NCBI GenBank assembly: GCA_947476275.1
Contig: CANJPQ010000005.1
Span: forward strand, 62,001-126,000
Length of the DNA stretch: 64,000 nt
Direction: 5' to 3'
Origin: Fidelibacterota bacterium
Lineage (GTDB): Bacteria; Pseudomonadota; Alphaproteobacteria; Rhodospirillales; Rhodospirillaceae
Shown here: one piece after another, positions 36,337 through 44,823 of the stretch
Numbering within the stretch: the stretch's first letter is position 1
Layout: the number at the start of each line of letters is the position of its first letter
Translations under genes and position numbers: made by a program
The notes under the pieces: model-generated
Told to the model about the DNA's origin: nothing
Databases searched by the model: none
Seen by the model: the letters and a program-made list of their open reading frames with translations, nothing else

Positions 36337-36870
36337 TTACCGGTGCAATGGGGGTGCGCGAACCGCGTCCTTCCAGAACGCACGCGTGTGCGCCGTCACC
36401 GTCTCGCGCCCCTCACGGTCGGCGACATCAAGCAGGCAGCGCAGAAGCGCCTGGGCCACAGGGCCTTGCCCGAGATAACCGAGACTGAGGAGGATGCGCG
36501 TCAGGCGCAGATAGTTGTGATTCAACGGGGTCAGCCAATCGGCGGCGCGGGCCGCGAAGTCCGCGGCGCGCGTGACGGCTGTGCGATCGAACACCAGGCC
36601 ATAGAACCGCAGCATCAGATCGCGGGAACGTGACAAGCGGTCTTGCAGGTCGAGATCACTGTGGAAGAGCGCGGCGTCCGCCGCGGTCAGTTGCGGGGCA
36701 TCGGGATTGAAGCGGCTCGCCTCCGGCGTGGGAAAAAGCCACTGGATGTAATCGTGGACCATCTCCAGGCGGCGATGATCCCACGCCCAGATTTCAGCGA
36801 TGTGACGCCCGGCCGCGTCGGCTTCACTGCCGCGATAAAAAGAGATCAGCTTCGAAACACCATCGGCCAT
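36337..36870 (-). CDS. Opioid-growth-factor-receptor (OGFr) conserved-region protein
   Basis: 177 residues from the ATG at 36870; longer frames upstream are Arg/Pro-rich and unlikely. It shows the OGFr N-terminal signature in order: SFYRGSEADAAGR, EIWAWDHRRLEMVHDYIQWLFP, TPEASRFNPDAPQLT. The domain is best known from vertebrate OGFr but occurs in many bacteria, where its function is unknown. Cytoplasmic, helical, no catalytic residues known. It stands 74 bp upstream of the lipoprotein gene, with the same direction. Confidence 0.8.
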   Translation of the reverse strand: MADGVSKLISFYRGSEADAAGRHIAEIWAWDHRRLEMVHDYIQWLFPTPEASRFNPDAPQLTAADAALFHSDLDLQDRLSRSRDLMLRFYGLVFDRTAVTRAADFAARAADWLTPLNHNYLRLTRILLSLGYLGQGPVAQALLRCLLDVADREGRETVTAHTRAFWKDAVRAPPLHR

Positions 36871-36991
36871 GGCGCACTCTAGAACCATGGCCGATGTTCG
36901 GAAAGTGGGCCCCGCGCGACAGCAATCTCGGACGAAGGGGGAAACGTCCACACCGGGGGGAACGGCGGCGTCGCGCGGGGTTGGGGTTAGG

Positions 36992-37447
36992 TTAGGCCGC
37001 CTGCGACAACACCGGTTGCGACGGGCTGCTGGCGACATGCACCTTGCGCGGCTTCAGGGCTTCGGGCACTTCGCGCTTCAGCTCGACGTGAAGGAGCCCG
37101 TTCTCGAGGCGCGCGTTCGTGACGTGAATGTGGTCCGCAAGCTCGAAGCGACGCTCGAAGGCGCGGCCGGCGATGCCACGGTGCAAGAAGACCTTATCGG
37201 TCTGTTCCTGGGCCGGACGGCCCTTCACCGTGAGCGTGTTGTTCTCGACCTGCACATCGATCTCTTCCGGGCCGAAGCCGGCGACCGCAAACGTGATGCG
37301 ATAGTTATCGGCATCGGATTTGACGATGTTGTAGGGCGGGTAAGCGAATTGGGCGTCGTCCATCCGGGTCACGGAGTCGAGGACACGGGTGAGGTTGTCA
37401 AAACCAACCGACGCACGAAACAGGGGGGAAAGGTCAAAAGTACGCAT
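36992..37447 (-). CDS. Hsp20-family small heat-shock protein
   Basis: ATP-independent chaperone that binds unfolding proteins. 151 residues from the ATG at 37447, 6 bases after a GGAGGAT site; five extra codons upstream overlap that site. The alpha-crystallin domain is complete: YPPYNIVKSDADNYRITFAVAGFG, the GRPAQEQTDK loop, and LENGLLHVELKREVP. The N-terminus MRTFDLSPLFRASVGFD is typical of alphaproteobacterial IbpA-like proteins. Expression is probably heat-controlled at two levels, transcription (RpoH promoter at 37560-37589) and translation (ROSE-like leader). Confidence 0.93.
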   Translation of the reverse strand: MRTFDLSPLFRASVGFDNLTRVLDSVTRMDDAQFAYPPYNIVKSDADNYRITFAVAGFGPEEIDVQVENNTLTVKGRPAQEQTDKVFLHRGIAGRAFERRFELADHIHVTNARLENGLLHVELKREVPEALKPRKVHVASSPSQPVLSQAA

Positions 37448-37552
37448 AGGGATATCCTCCAACGAGCAATACCAAGGCGCGTTTCATGGGCGTTTTCGCG
37501 CCCATCTGGGCCGCGCCGTTTACCCCGACAAACCCTTCAAAAGGCATCTGTC
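37448..37552 (-). promoter_or_regulatory. ROSE-like RNA thermometer in the hsp20 leader
   Basis: Predicted 5' leader of about 105 nt. The 3' hairpin contains the ROSE signature UUGCU (minus strand, 37465-37469) facing the Shine-Dalgarno sequence GGAGGAU (37454-37460). The pairing C-G, U-A, C-G next to a bulged G is the hallmark of this thermometer. It extends by a GG/CC helix that also masks bases near the AUG. An upstream hairpin ATGGGCG/CGCCCAT (37486-37505, loop of 6) fits the multi-hairpin layout. The leader start is inferred from the promoter. Confidence 0.75.
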
Positions 37553-37559
37553 GTCAGGG

Positions 37560-37589
37560 AAATGGGGTCTGGCGCAGCCTGTTCAAGGG
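37560..37589 (-). promoter_or_regulatory. RpoH (sigma-32) promoter of hsp20
   Basis: On the minus strand, CCCTTGAAC (37589-37581) and CCCCATTT (37567-37560) are separated by 13 bases. This is almost the textbook heat-shock promoter (CTTGAA-N13-17-CCCCATNT). Confidence 0.8.
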
Positions 37590-37667
37590 CCGGTCCTGAA
37601 TTTTTTTCGCGGCTTGCGTCGCGCGCGGGCGGGCGGGAATCTTCGCCCATCACGGGAGGGGCTTAGC

Positions 37668-38564
37668 ATGTTGAAATTTCTCGGAATCGGGCTCGTGCTG
37701 GCGGGTCTTTTCGGCGGCGGTGCGCAGGCGCGCACGCTCGACCTCACAAAGCCGGAAGACGCCCTGCTCGCCTACCGCAAGATCCTTTGCGGCAGCACCA
37801 AGGACGAGCACGTGCGCTATTCGACCTGGTTCGGGCGCACCTATAGCCGCGTGGCGTGGGAGAAGGACCGCCATTTGTTCGATGTGGTCGGCACCAACAT
37901 CCGTCGCTGCGTGAGTTTCAACGATCCGCAGCGCGGGCCCGGCTTCCGCTCCGTAAGCCGCGAGTTGATGTTCTATATCGACCCCAAGACGCGCAAGCCG
38001 CTCGAGACCTTCGCGAACCCGTGGACCGGGGAGACCAACAAGGTCGTTCATGTCGCCAACGATCCGGTGAACATGCGCGACCCGATCTACGCCCAGGACA
38101 AGGACGGCAAGCCATTCACCATGGAACTCGATCGCATGGGCGATGTGTTCGTCAGCCGCTCGGAGTTTCCGCTGTATTACAGCAACGTCCTCGCCGGTCC
38201 CTATCAGAAGCAGACGGGCGGGGCCTACCAGGCGATGGAGATCTTCACGGGCTTCATTCCGGCGAAGGAATTGCTCGACTCAAACGTGGTGGCGCCCAAG
38301 GGCATGCACCTTGCCTGGAACCGCGTATCGCAGTGGCTGCCGTGGATGGACATGGAAGGCCGCCCCGGCACGCTGATCTTCGTGACCTCCGGAGATTCGG
38401 TCGCGAAGTTCGAGGACCTCGACCCGATCCTGAAGGATCAGATCACGCGCAACTTTCCGATCTACCGCGAGCCGCCGCCGGTGACGGACGACCGCCCGAA
38501 CGAGACCAGCTGGACCTATTACAAGAAGGTCCGAGAGGGCAAAGAGAAGCCGAGCGTGAAGTAG
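37668..38564 (+). CDS. Exported DUF1838 protein
   Basis: 298 residues from the ATG at 37668, with GGGAGGGG just upstream. Sec signal peptide MLKFLGIGLVLAGLFGGGAQA. The mature part follows the DUF1838 pattern: LTKPEDALLAYRKILCGS, then YIDPKTRKPLETFANPWTGETNKVVHVANDPVN, and a WTYYKKVR segment near the end. No enzyme activity is established for the family. It is divergent from hsp20 and shares the 220-bp intergenic region. A more distant relative lies at 17653-18474. Confidence 0.82.
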   Translation: MLKFLGIGLVLAGLFGGGAQARTLDLTKPEDALLAYRKILCGSTKDEHVRYSTWFGRTYSRVAWEKDRHLFDVVGTNIRRCVSFNDPQRGPGFRSVSRELMFYIDPKTRKPLETFANPWTGETNKVVHVANDPVNMRDPIYAQDKDGKPFTMELDRMGDVFVSRSEFPLYYSNVLAGPYQKQTGGAYQAMEIFTGFIPAKELLDSNVVAPKGMHLAWNRVSQWLPWMDMEGRPGTLIFVTSGDSVAKFEDLDPILKDQITRNFPIYREPPPVTDDRPNETSWTYYKKVREGKEKPSVK

Positions 38565-38698
38565 TATCCTTCCGTATGTGTCGTTTCAGGTGAGACGCGC
38601 GCGATTTCTCAACCACGCATACGCGCGACCCGCATATTTCGGCGCGACGGGTCTGCGCGACTCTTGGAGCGCGTTCGGGGCCGCGGTAAAATGCGCGC

Positions 38699-39223
38699 AT
38701 GCTGACAATTCGCGCCGCCGACGTGGATGACGCTCCTGCCATTGCCAAGGTCCACGTCGACACGTGGCGCACGACGTACGGCGGTATCGTCCCGCAGCAC
38801 TATCTCGACAGCTTGACCGTCCAGAACCGCAGCCTCGGGTGGGTGCGGCTGTTGGAGCGCACCACCACCGGCCTGATGACGCTGGTCAGCGAGGATCATG
38901 ACGGCCGCGTCGTCGGATTCATCTCCGCCGGCCCTTTGCGGCATCGAGACACACGCTTTCAAGCGGAGATCTCATCGCTCTACGTGCTCAAGCGCCATCA
39001 CGAGTCAAACCACGGCCGTCGCCTGTTCCTGGCGGCATCCAATCGCCTCGCGCAGCGGGGCTACAAGGGCCTGTTCGTTTGGGTGCTGGCGAACAATCCG
39101 GCGCGTGGATTTTACGAGCGCATGGGCGGCGTGCAGGTGGCGGAAGTCACCCGCGCGTTCGCCGGCAAGCCGTTGCACGAGATCGGCTACGGTTGGGACG
39201 AAACACCGCGCTACGGGACTTAG
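38699..39223 (+). CDS. GNAT-family N-acetyltransferase
   Basis: 174 residues. Acetyl-CoA-dependent acetyltransferase fold. ADVDDAPAIAKVHVDTWRTTY is the typical N-terminal strand-helix. GRVVGFISAGPLRH and the pantetheine-loop region HESNHGRRLFLAASNRLAQRGY (an R/Q-xx-G-R motif variant) are followed by WVLANNPARGFYERMGG, a common GNAT motif B. Substrate unknown. Stand-alone gene, convergent with the FGE-like gene at 39227. Confidence 0.88.
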   Translation: MLTIRAADVDDAPAIAKVHVDTWRTTYGGIVPQHYLDSLTVQNRSLGWVRLLERTTTGLMTLVSEDHDGRVVGFISAGPLRHRDTRFQAEISSLYVLKRHHESNHGRRLFLAASNRLAQRGYKGLFVWVLANNPARGFYERMGGVQVAEVTRAFAGKPLHEIGYGWDETPRYGT

Positions 39224-39226
39224 GCG

Positions 39227-40162
39227 CTAACGAGTTGCTTCTGGCGGCGGTTCGATGTCGCGCGCGACACGGAAGCCCAAGCCGTTCACGCGCGCATCCG
39301 GCGTGTTCGGCCGCCGGGCCGCCGCACGGATCGCCAACGGCAGCGCGAACCAGTTCCCACCCCGGAAGACGCGACGGCATCCGGGTTCACCCGTCCAGGC
39401 AGAGCCATCGGTCGGCGCACCGACGTAAGTGTCATGCAGGCAATCGGCCACCCACTGCGAGGCGTTGCCGAGCATGTCGAACAGTCCAAACGCGTTCGGC
39501 GCGAAGCGGCCCACGGGAGCGGTCGTGGCGTGGCCGTCGGTACATGCAAAAGCCTTGTCGGGAGAAATGCCCGCGGCCACTGCGGTGCGATCCGCGACGT
39601 TGGCGAATTGGCAGGCTTCCGCATCGCCCCAGAATCGCAATGACGCCGTGCCGGCACGGGCGCTGTATTCCCATTCGGCTTCGCTGGGCAGGCGATAGGG
39701 CCGGCGCGTTTTACGCATCAGCCATCCGATATAGGCTTTTGCGTCCTCGGCGCTGACACAGACCACGGGATCGCGATCGGTCTGGATAAAGCCCGGGTCG
39801 ATCCAGGTTGTGCCGGGATGTTCTTCGATCTCGCCGGTCTTGAGATTGTAGCTGCGGCACGTGCCGACAACCTTATAGCCGGTCTCGAAGGTGAAGGCGG
39901 AGAACTGCGCCCGCGTCACCGCCGTGCGCCCCATGGCGAAGGTATGCAGGGTGACCTTGTGGCGCGGCTGTTCCAGCGCGGCCTGCTCCGGCGTCACCAA
40001 CGCGATGTCGTCGGCGGTGGCGCCGATCTCGACCGTGCCCGCCGGGACCACCACCATGTCGGGGCAATCGGTGCAGTCGTTGAACACCGCGCCCACCGGC
40101 GTCGGTTCTTGCGCAAGCGCCGCGCCCGCGAGCAGAACGATCAATGCCATGACGATACGCAT
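39227..40162 (-). CDS. Exported FGE-sulfatase-domain protein (paralogue 3)
   Basis: 311 residues, signal peptide MRIVMALIVLLAGAALA. The mature N-terminus FNDCTDCPDMVVVPAGTVEIGA carries the same CxxC-type motif as the other two paralogues. FGE-fold segments are LPSEAEWEYSARAG, NAFGLFDMLGNASQWVADC and GFRVARDI. The RGGNWFALPLAIRAA region again lacks the copper-site cysteines, and the usual NxWEW is changed to NASQW. It lies 60 bp downstream of korB on the same strand, so co-transcription is possible. Function unknown. Confidence 0.85.
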   Translation of the reverse strand: MRIVMALIVLLAGAALAQEPTPVGAVFNDCTDCPDMVVVPAGTVEIGATADDIALVTPEQAALEQPRHKVTLHTFAMGRTAVTRAQFSAFTFETGYKVVGTCRSYNLKTGEIEEHPGTTWIDPGFIQTDRDPVVCVSAEDAKAYIGWLMRKTRRPYRLPSEAEWEYSARAGTASLRFWGDAEACQFANVADRTAVAAGISPDKAFACTDGHATTAPVGRFAPNAFGLFDMLGNASQWVADCLHDTYVGAPTDGSAWTGEPGCRRVFRGGNWFALPLAIRAAARRPNTPDARVNGLGFRVARDIEPPPEATR

Positions 40163-40222
40163 GTAGCGTTCCTTGCAAGGACGGCGCGGGCTTAGCTCAG
40201 TGCGGGACGCGTGGATGCGATC

Positions 40223-41245
40223 TCAGCTGACCTGCCAGGTATTTCCGGCGCGCATAAGCTTGTCGAGGTCGCCCGGTCCCTTGGCTTTAACGGCGTCTTC
40301 CTGGGCAATCACGGCGGACTCGTAGGACGTGGCGGGATCGCAATAGATCACGCCCAGCACTTCCGGGAACGCAGGCGGCTTCAGGCCCGTCAGCATCATC
40401 GCCAGCATGCGGTTCTTCTCGTCATGAACAAGAAGGTCATCCACGGTGACGCCGTTCTCTCCGATGGTCACTTCTTCCAACGTGAGCGTCTTGGTGTTCA
40501 GACGCAGGCCCTTGTTCTTGGCTTTGCCGTAGATCATCGGCTGGCCATGCACCACATGGAGCTGCCGGTCGGCCGCGAATTCCTTGGCGACGAAGTCATC
40601 GAACACGCCGTCGTTGTAGACGATGCAGTTCTGGACGATTTCCACGAACGAAGCGCCCTTGTGCGCATGGGCGCGGGCGAACAGCTCACCCAGCTGCTTG
40701 GCTTGGATGTCGATGCCGCGGGCGATAAAGCGGGCATTGGCGCCGAGCGCAAACTGGCAGGCGTTCGCCGGACTATCGACGGAGCCAAGCGGCGTTGAAG
40801 GCGACTTCTGACCGACGCGGCTGGTGGGCGAGTACTGGCCCTTGGTCAGGCCGTAGATCTCGTTGTTGAACAGCAGGATGTTCAGATCGACGTTGCGTCG
40901 GAGGACATGGAACAGGTGGTTGCCGCCGATGGACAGGGCATCGCCGTCGCCGGTCACGACCCAAATGTCGAGTTCCGGGCGCGCGAGCTTCAGGCCCGTC
41001 GCCACCGCCGGCGCGCGGCCATGGATCGTGTGGAAGCCGTAAGTCGCCATGTAATACGGGAACCGCGACGAACAGCCGATGCCGGACACGAACACCGTGT
41101 TCTCCGGCTTGGAGCCGATGTTGGCGAGCGACATCTGCACGGCTTTGAGAATCGCGTAGTCGCCGCAGCCTGGGCACCAGCGCACTTCCTGATCGGAGGC
41201 GAAGTCCTTGGCGGTGAGCTTGGCGGGAGGTGTTTGAACGTTCAT
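40223..41245 (-). CDS. korB: 2-oxoacid:ferredoxin oxidoreductase, beta subunit
   Basis: Thiamine-diphosphate-binding subunit of the 2-oxoglutarate (or related 2-oxoacid) ferredoxin oxidoreductase. 340 residues. Cluster-ligand candidates are in WCPGCGDYAIL and the GIGCSSR segment. The TPP motif GDGDALSIGG with the downstream NN is clear. It follows korA by 9 bp on the same strand and forms the two-subunit alpha/beta enzyme. It oxidises 2-oxoglutarate to succinyl-CoA with reduction of ferredoxin, or runs in reverse. The FdI-type ferredoxin at 55805 is a possible partner. Confidence 0.93.
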   Translation of the reverse strand: MNVQTPPAKLTAKDFASDQEVRWCPGCGDYAILKAVQMSLANIGSKPENTVFVSGIGCSSRFPYYMATYGFHTIHGRAPAVATGLKLARPELDIWVVTGDGDALSIGGNHLFHVLRRNVDLNILLFNNEIYGLTKGQYSPTSRVGQKSPSTPLGSVDSPANACQFALGANARFIARGIDIQAKQLGELFARAHAHKGASFVEIVQNCIVYNDGVFDDFVAKEFAADRQLHVVHGQPMIYGKAKNKGLRLNTKTLTLEEVTIGENGVTVDDLLVHDEKNRMLAMMLTGLKPPAFPEVLGVIYCDPATSYESAVIAQEDAVKAKGPGDLDKLMRAGNTWQVS

Positions 41246-41254
41246 GGCTTTTCC

Positions 41255-43141
41255 TTACGCCTCAAGCTGCTTCTTGATGGCGTTCTCGACTTCTTCGATC
41301 TTCAGTGGCTGACCTGAAACCTTGAGCAGGCCCTTGGCGTCGACCAGATACTGGCTCTTCAGCAGGGTCAGCATCTGGCCCTTGTTCATCTCCGCGACCA
41401 GAACCTTGTCGTAGCTCTTCAGCAGCTTCTCGAGATTGCGCGGCAGCGGCCAGATATGCCGGATGTGGATATGGGACACGTCGTGGCCCTTGGCGCGCAT
41501 GTTGTGCACAGCGCGATTGATCGGGCCGAACGTCGAGCCCCAGCCCACCACAGCGAGCTTGCCCTTGGTGTCGCCAATCTCCACGCCCTGTTCCGGTATG
41601 TCATTGGCGATGCCATCGATCTTGGCAAAGCGCGTGTCGGTCATCTTCTGGTGGTTGGCGGCTTCGTAGCTGATGTTGCCGGTGACGCTGTCTTTCTCGA
41701 TACCGCCGATACGATGCATCATCCCCGGCGTGCCGGGCTTCACCCAGGCGCGGGCGAGCGTCGTGGGATCGCGGTCGTACACGTGATAACCATTCGGGTC
41801 CGTGCGGAATTCCTTCGGGAACGGCGCGCGGTCCTTCACGGAGGGGATGAGCCAGGGCTCGGCGGCATTGGCGATATAGCCGTCGGACAGGATCATCACC
41901 GGGGTCATGTATTTGGTCGCCAGTCGCACCGCTTCGATCGCGACGTCGAAGCAATCGCCCGGCGCGCGCGACGCGATCACCGGGATCGGCGCATCCGCAT
42001 TGCGGCCCCATACGGCGATGAAAAGATCGGACTGTTCGGTTTTCGTCGGCATGCCGGTCGAAGGGCCGGCGCGCTGCGTGTTGACGATCACCAGCGGCAA
42101 TTCCGTGGAGATGGCCAGCCCGATCGCTTCGGTCTTCAGGGCGATGCCGGGACCGGATGACGCGGTGATGCCGAGCTTACCGCCGAAGGACGCACCGATC
42201 GCCGCGCAACATGCCGCGATTTCGTCTTCCGCCTGGAAGGTGGTGATGCCGAACTGCTTGAGCTTTGCCAGGATATGCAGGATCGGCGAGGACGGCGTGA
42301 TCGGATAGGAGGCGAGCACCGCTTCGAGGTTGGCGAGATGCGCACCCGCCACGAGACCCCACGCCAGCGCTTCCGCGCCGTTCACCAGGCGATAGGTGCC
42401 CGGCTCGAACTTCACCGCCGGCAGATGGATCGGCGACAGCTCGCCGGAGATCTCATGGGTTTCGCCGTACGCGTGACCGGCCTTGAGTGCGGCCATGTTG
42501 GCCTTGCCGACCGGATCGTCGCTGCCGAACTTGCGCGCGACGTATTCCATGGTCGACTTCATCTCGCGGTCGTACATCCACGACACAAGGCCGAGCACCC
42601 AGAGGTTCTTGGTGCGCAGGGCTTCCTTCTGCGACACGCCGAACGGCTTCGCCACTTCGAGGGCCTGGGTGGAGATGTCGATCTCGATGACGCGATACTG
42701 CTTCAGCGATCCATCGGTGCGAGGGTCCGTCTCGAACGTCGCGCGCTTGATTTCCTTATCCTTGAACGCGCCGGAATCCAGGATCACCAGGCCGCCCTTG
42801 CGGACCACGTTGAGGTTCACTTTGAGCGCGGCGGGATTGAGGGCCACCAGCACGTCCGGCTGATCGCCGGCGGTCTTCACAACGCGCGAGCCGAAGTTGA
42901 TCTGGAACGCGGACACGCCATAGGTCGTGCCCGTGGGGGCGCGGATCTCGGCGGGAAAATCGGGAAACGTCGCCAGCGAATTACCGGCAAGCGCGGTCTC
43001 TTGCGAAAACTGACTGCCGAGCAACTGCACGCCGTCACCGGAGTCACCGGCAAAGCGCACGACCACCGATTCGATGTCGGCCTTGGAGGCGGGTGCTGCT
43101 GACGTTCCGTCGCCGCGGCCCGGATTGGCCTGCAGGTTCAT
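41255..43141 (-). CDS. korA: 2-oxoacid:ferredoxin oxidoreductase, fused gamma-alpha subunit
   Basis: 628 residues from the ATG at 43141, with AAGGGA at good spacing; a TTG at 43150 is less likely. The N-terminal about 200 residues are the gamma domain (FAGDSGDGVQLLGSQF, APTGTTYGVSAFQI). The rest is the alpha/pyrimidine-binding part with the conserved YPITPSSPI. Such gamma-alpha fusion with a separate beta subunit is the two-gene form found in aerobes. Transcribed first in the korAB pair. A perfect 8-bp dyad lies about 45-90 bp upstream. Confidence 0.93.
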   Translation of the reverse strand: MNLQANPGRGDGTSAAPASKADIESVVVRFAGDSGDGVQLLGSQFSQETALAGNSLATFPDFPAEIRAPTGTTYGVSAFQINFGSRVVKTAGDQPDVLVALNPAALKVNLNVVRKGGLVILDSGAFKDKEIKRATFETDPRTDGSLKQYRVIEIDISTQALEVAKPFGVSQKEALRTKNLWVLGLVSWMYDREMKSTMEYVARKFGSDDPVGKANMAALKAGHAYGETHEISGELSPIHLPAVKFEPGTYRLVNGAEALAWGLVAGAHLANLEAVLASYPITPSSPILHILAKLKQFGITTFQAEDEIAACCAAIGASFGGKLGITASSGPGIALKTEAIGLAISTELPLVIVNTQRAGPSTGMPTKTEQSDLFIAVWGRNADAPIPVIASRAPGDCFDVAIEAVRLATKYMTPVMILSDGYIANAAEPWLIPSVKDRAPFPKEFRTDPNGYHVYDRDPTTLARAWVKPGTPGMMHRIGGIEKDSVTGNISYEAANHQKMTDTRFAKIDGIANDIPEQGVEIGDTKGKLAVVGWGSTFGPINRAVHNMRAKGHDVSHIHIRHIWPLPRNLEKLLKSYDKVLVAEMNKGQMLTLLKSQYLVDAKGLLKVSGQPLKIEEVENAIKKQLEA

Positions 43142-43186
43142 AAGTTTCAATCCCTTGGATGCGCGCCGTCGAGGGGCGCCAAGTAC

Positions 43187-43231
43187 CTGACTTACGACCC
43201 ACCATACCGCTGTTGCCGCATCTTAAGTCAG
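43187..43231. promoter_or_regulatory. Split dyad upstream of korAB
   Basis: CTGACTTA (43187-43194) and TAAGTCAG (43224-43231) form a perfect 8-bp inverted repeat with centres 37 bp apart. Possible regulator-binding half-sites, or the ends of a looped leader. It sits in the 143-bp gap upstream of korA. Confidence 0.4.
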
Positions 43232-43284
43232 ATGACCCCAAAAATAACCTTTTTCAGGGAATATTCTTCTCCATGGGCCGCCCC

Positions 43285-44823
43285 TTAGTCGCGCACGGGC
43301 GGGTGGAAATTCTCCAAGGCAACTCTGACGCGCTCCACCGCGGGTCCCCAGGCGCCGGGCCGGTCCTGATGGAACACCCGCAGGTGCGGGTACCAGGGGC
43401 TGGTCTGCCCGGAGGGCTGGTCGAACCAGTACCAGAGGGACCCGCCGCCAAGGGGCGCGAGGGTCCAGACCGGCAAGCCTAGGCCGCCGGCCAGATGGAC
43501 CGTGGTGTTGGATACCGAGATCACCAGATCGACGGCCGCGAGTTGCGCGGCAAGCCCTTCCATATCATGGGTGGCGTCGATCTCCGGGTCGCGATGGACC
43601 GCGACACCGGCCGTAGCACCGGCGGCAAGATCGGCTTCCGTGTCGCCGTACTGCACGCTGATCAACGTTGCGCCCGGGGTCGACGCGATCGGCTGCCACT
43701 GAGCCAACGGCAGAGACTTGCGGGCGCCACCCGTGGCGCGGTGGCTGTGCCAGGAGACCCCGATCAAAGGCCCGCCTTTCGACCAACCCTGGTAGCGCTG
43801 GCGGAGCATCGCGACGCGGGCCGGATCGGCGCGCAGATATTTCGCCCGCGGCGACGCGGCCGTGGGCCACGCGACGTGGCCGAGATCCGCCAGTGGAATG
43901 ACAACATCGCATTTCAGATCCGCAAGCCGTGTCGCGAGCTGACTGTCCTGGGGCAGTACGGTCACGTCCGGAAAGGCGCGGGTCAGCAATGGGACAAGAC
44001 GCGGCGCGCAGGCGAGCACGACGTCGCGGGTGCCGAGCATCGGGATGAAACCGGCATAGAGAATCTGATCGCCCAGGCCTTGCTCGCCCCAGATCAACAC
44101 ACGGCGGCCGGAAAGCGTTTCACCGTTCCAGCGCGGCACGTGCGCGGGCATGGCGCCGCCGTTAGCGAAACTTGCCGGATCGGCGGCGGCCCGCGCGGCG
44201 AAGAGTGGCCAGCCTCGGACAAGGTCGCCGCAGCGCAAATAACTGCAGGCAAGATTGAAGGCGGCTTCGGCAAGCTCCGGATCGAGCGTGCGCGCTTTTT
44301 CCCAAGCGGCGCGGGCGTCCGTGTCCTTCGCCTGATCGTGCAGGGCGAGACCCAGCGCGCTCCAATTGGCGGCGGTGTTAGAGTCGGCTGCGAGCGCTGT
44401 GCGGATCGCGGCTTCGCCTGCGACCGCGTCGCCGCTGTGCACCAGCGCGATGCCGAGATTGCAGGCCGCGGCGCTCATCTGCGGCGACAGTGCGAGCGCC
44501 GCGCGATTGGCTTCCACCGCCGCTGGCCAATCCTGGAGCGCTGCCGCAACGCGGCCGAGGTTATAAGCGATATCGGCGCTGCGCGGACGCAATTCGCGGG
44601 CGTGCTGGATCAAGTCCCAGGCCGCGACGGCATCGCCTTTCTGCAAAGCGATCACGCCTGAGAGATGCGCGGCATCCGCGTTGTTGGGATCGCGCGCCAA
44701 GACCGCCCGGTAGACCGCGGCTGCGCCATCGAGATCGCCCGCCCGATGCCGGACGACGGCTGCCTCAAGGTCCGTTCGGGACTCAGCCAAGGGCGTCCCG
44801 GAAACGCGCGAGCCCAGCGGCAA
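43285..44823 (-). CDS. TPR protein with glycosyltransferase-like C-terminal domain
   Basis: 512 residues. The first about 215 residues are TPR repeats (LEAAVVRHRAGDLDGAAAVYRAVLARDPNNADAAH and similar units). The C-terminal half resembles the GT-B-like domain found in TPR proteins of alphaproteobacteria: RVLIWGEQGLGDQILYAGFIP, GVSWHSHRATGG, DLVISVSNTTVHLAGGLGLPVWTL. Probably transfers a sugar to proteins or surface structures. Its first 41 bases overlap the end of the cystathionine-lyase gene, so a later start cannot be excluded. Confidence 0.82.
   Translation of the reverse strand: MPLGSRVSGTPLAESRTDLEAAVVRHRAGDLDGAAAVYRAVLARDPNNADAAHLSGVIALQKGDAVAAWDLIQHARELRPRSADIAYNLGRVAAALQDWPAAVEANRAALALSPQMSAAACNLGIALVHSGDAVAGEAAIRTALAADSNTAANWSALGLALHDQAKDTDARAAWEKARTLDPELAEAAFNLACSYLRCGDLVRGWPLFAARAAADPASFANGGAMPAHVPRWNGETLSGRRVLIWGEQGLGDQILYAGFIPMLGTRDVVLACAPRLVPLLTRAFPDVTVLPQDSQLATRLADLKCDVVIPLADLGHVAWPTAASPRAKYLRADPARVAMLRQRYQGWSKGGPLIGVSWHSHRATGGARKSLPLAQWQPIASTPGATLISVQYGDTEADLAAGATAGVAVHRDPEIDATHDMEGLAAQLAAVDLVISVSNTTVHLAGGLGLPVWTLAPLGGGSLWYWFDQPSGQTSPWYPHLRVFHQDRPGAWGPAVERVRVALENFHPPVRD

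Noticed and set aside
37486-37505. Hairpin ATGGGCG/CGCCCAT as an intrinsic terminator
   Set aside because: There is no T-run on either strand; its place in the hsp20 leader fits a thermometer hairpin better.
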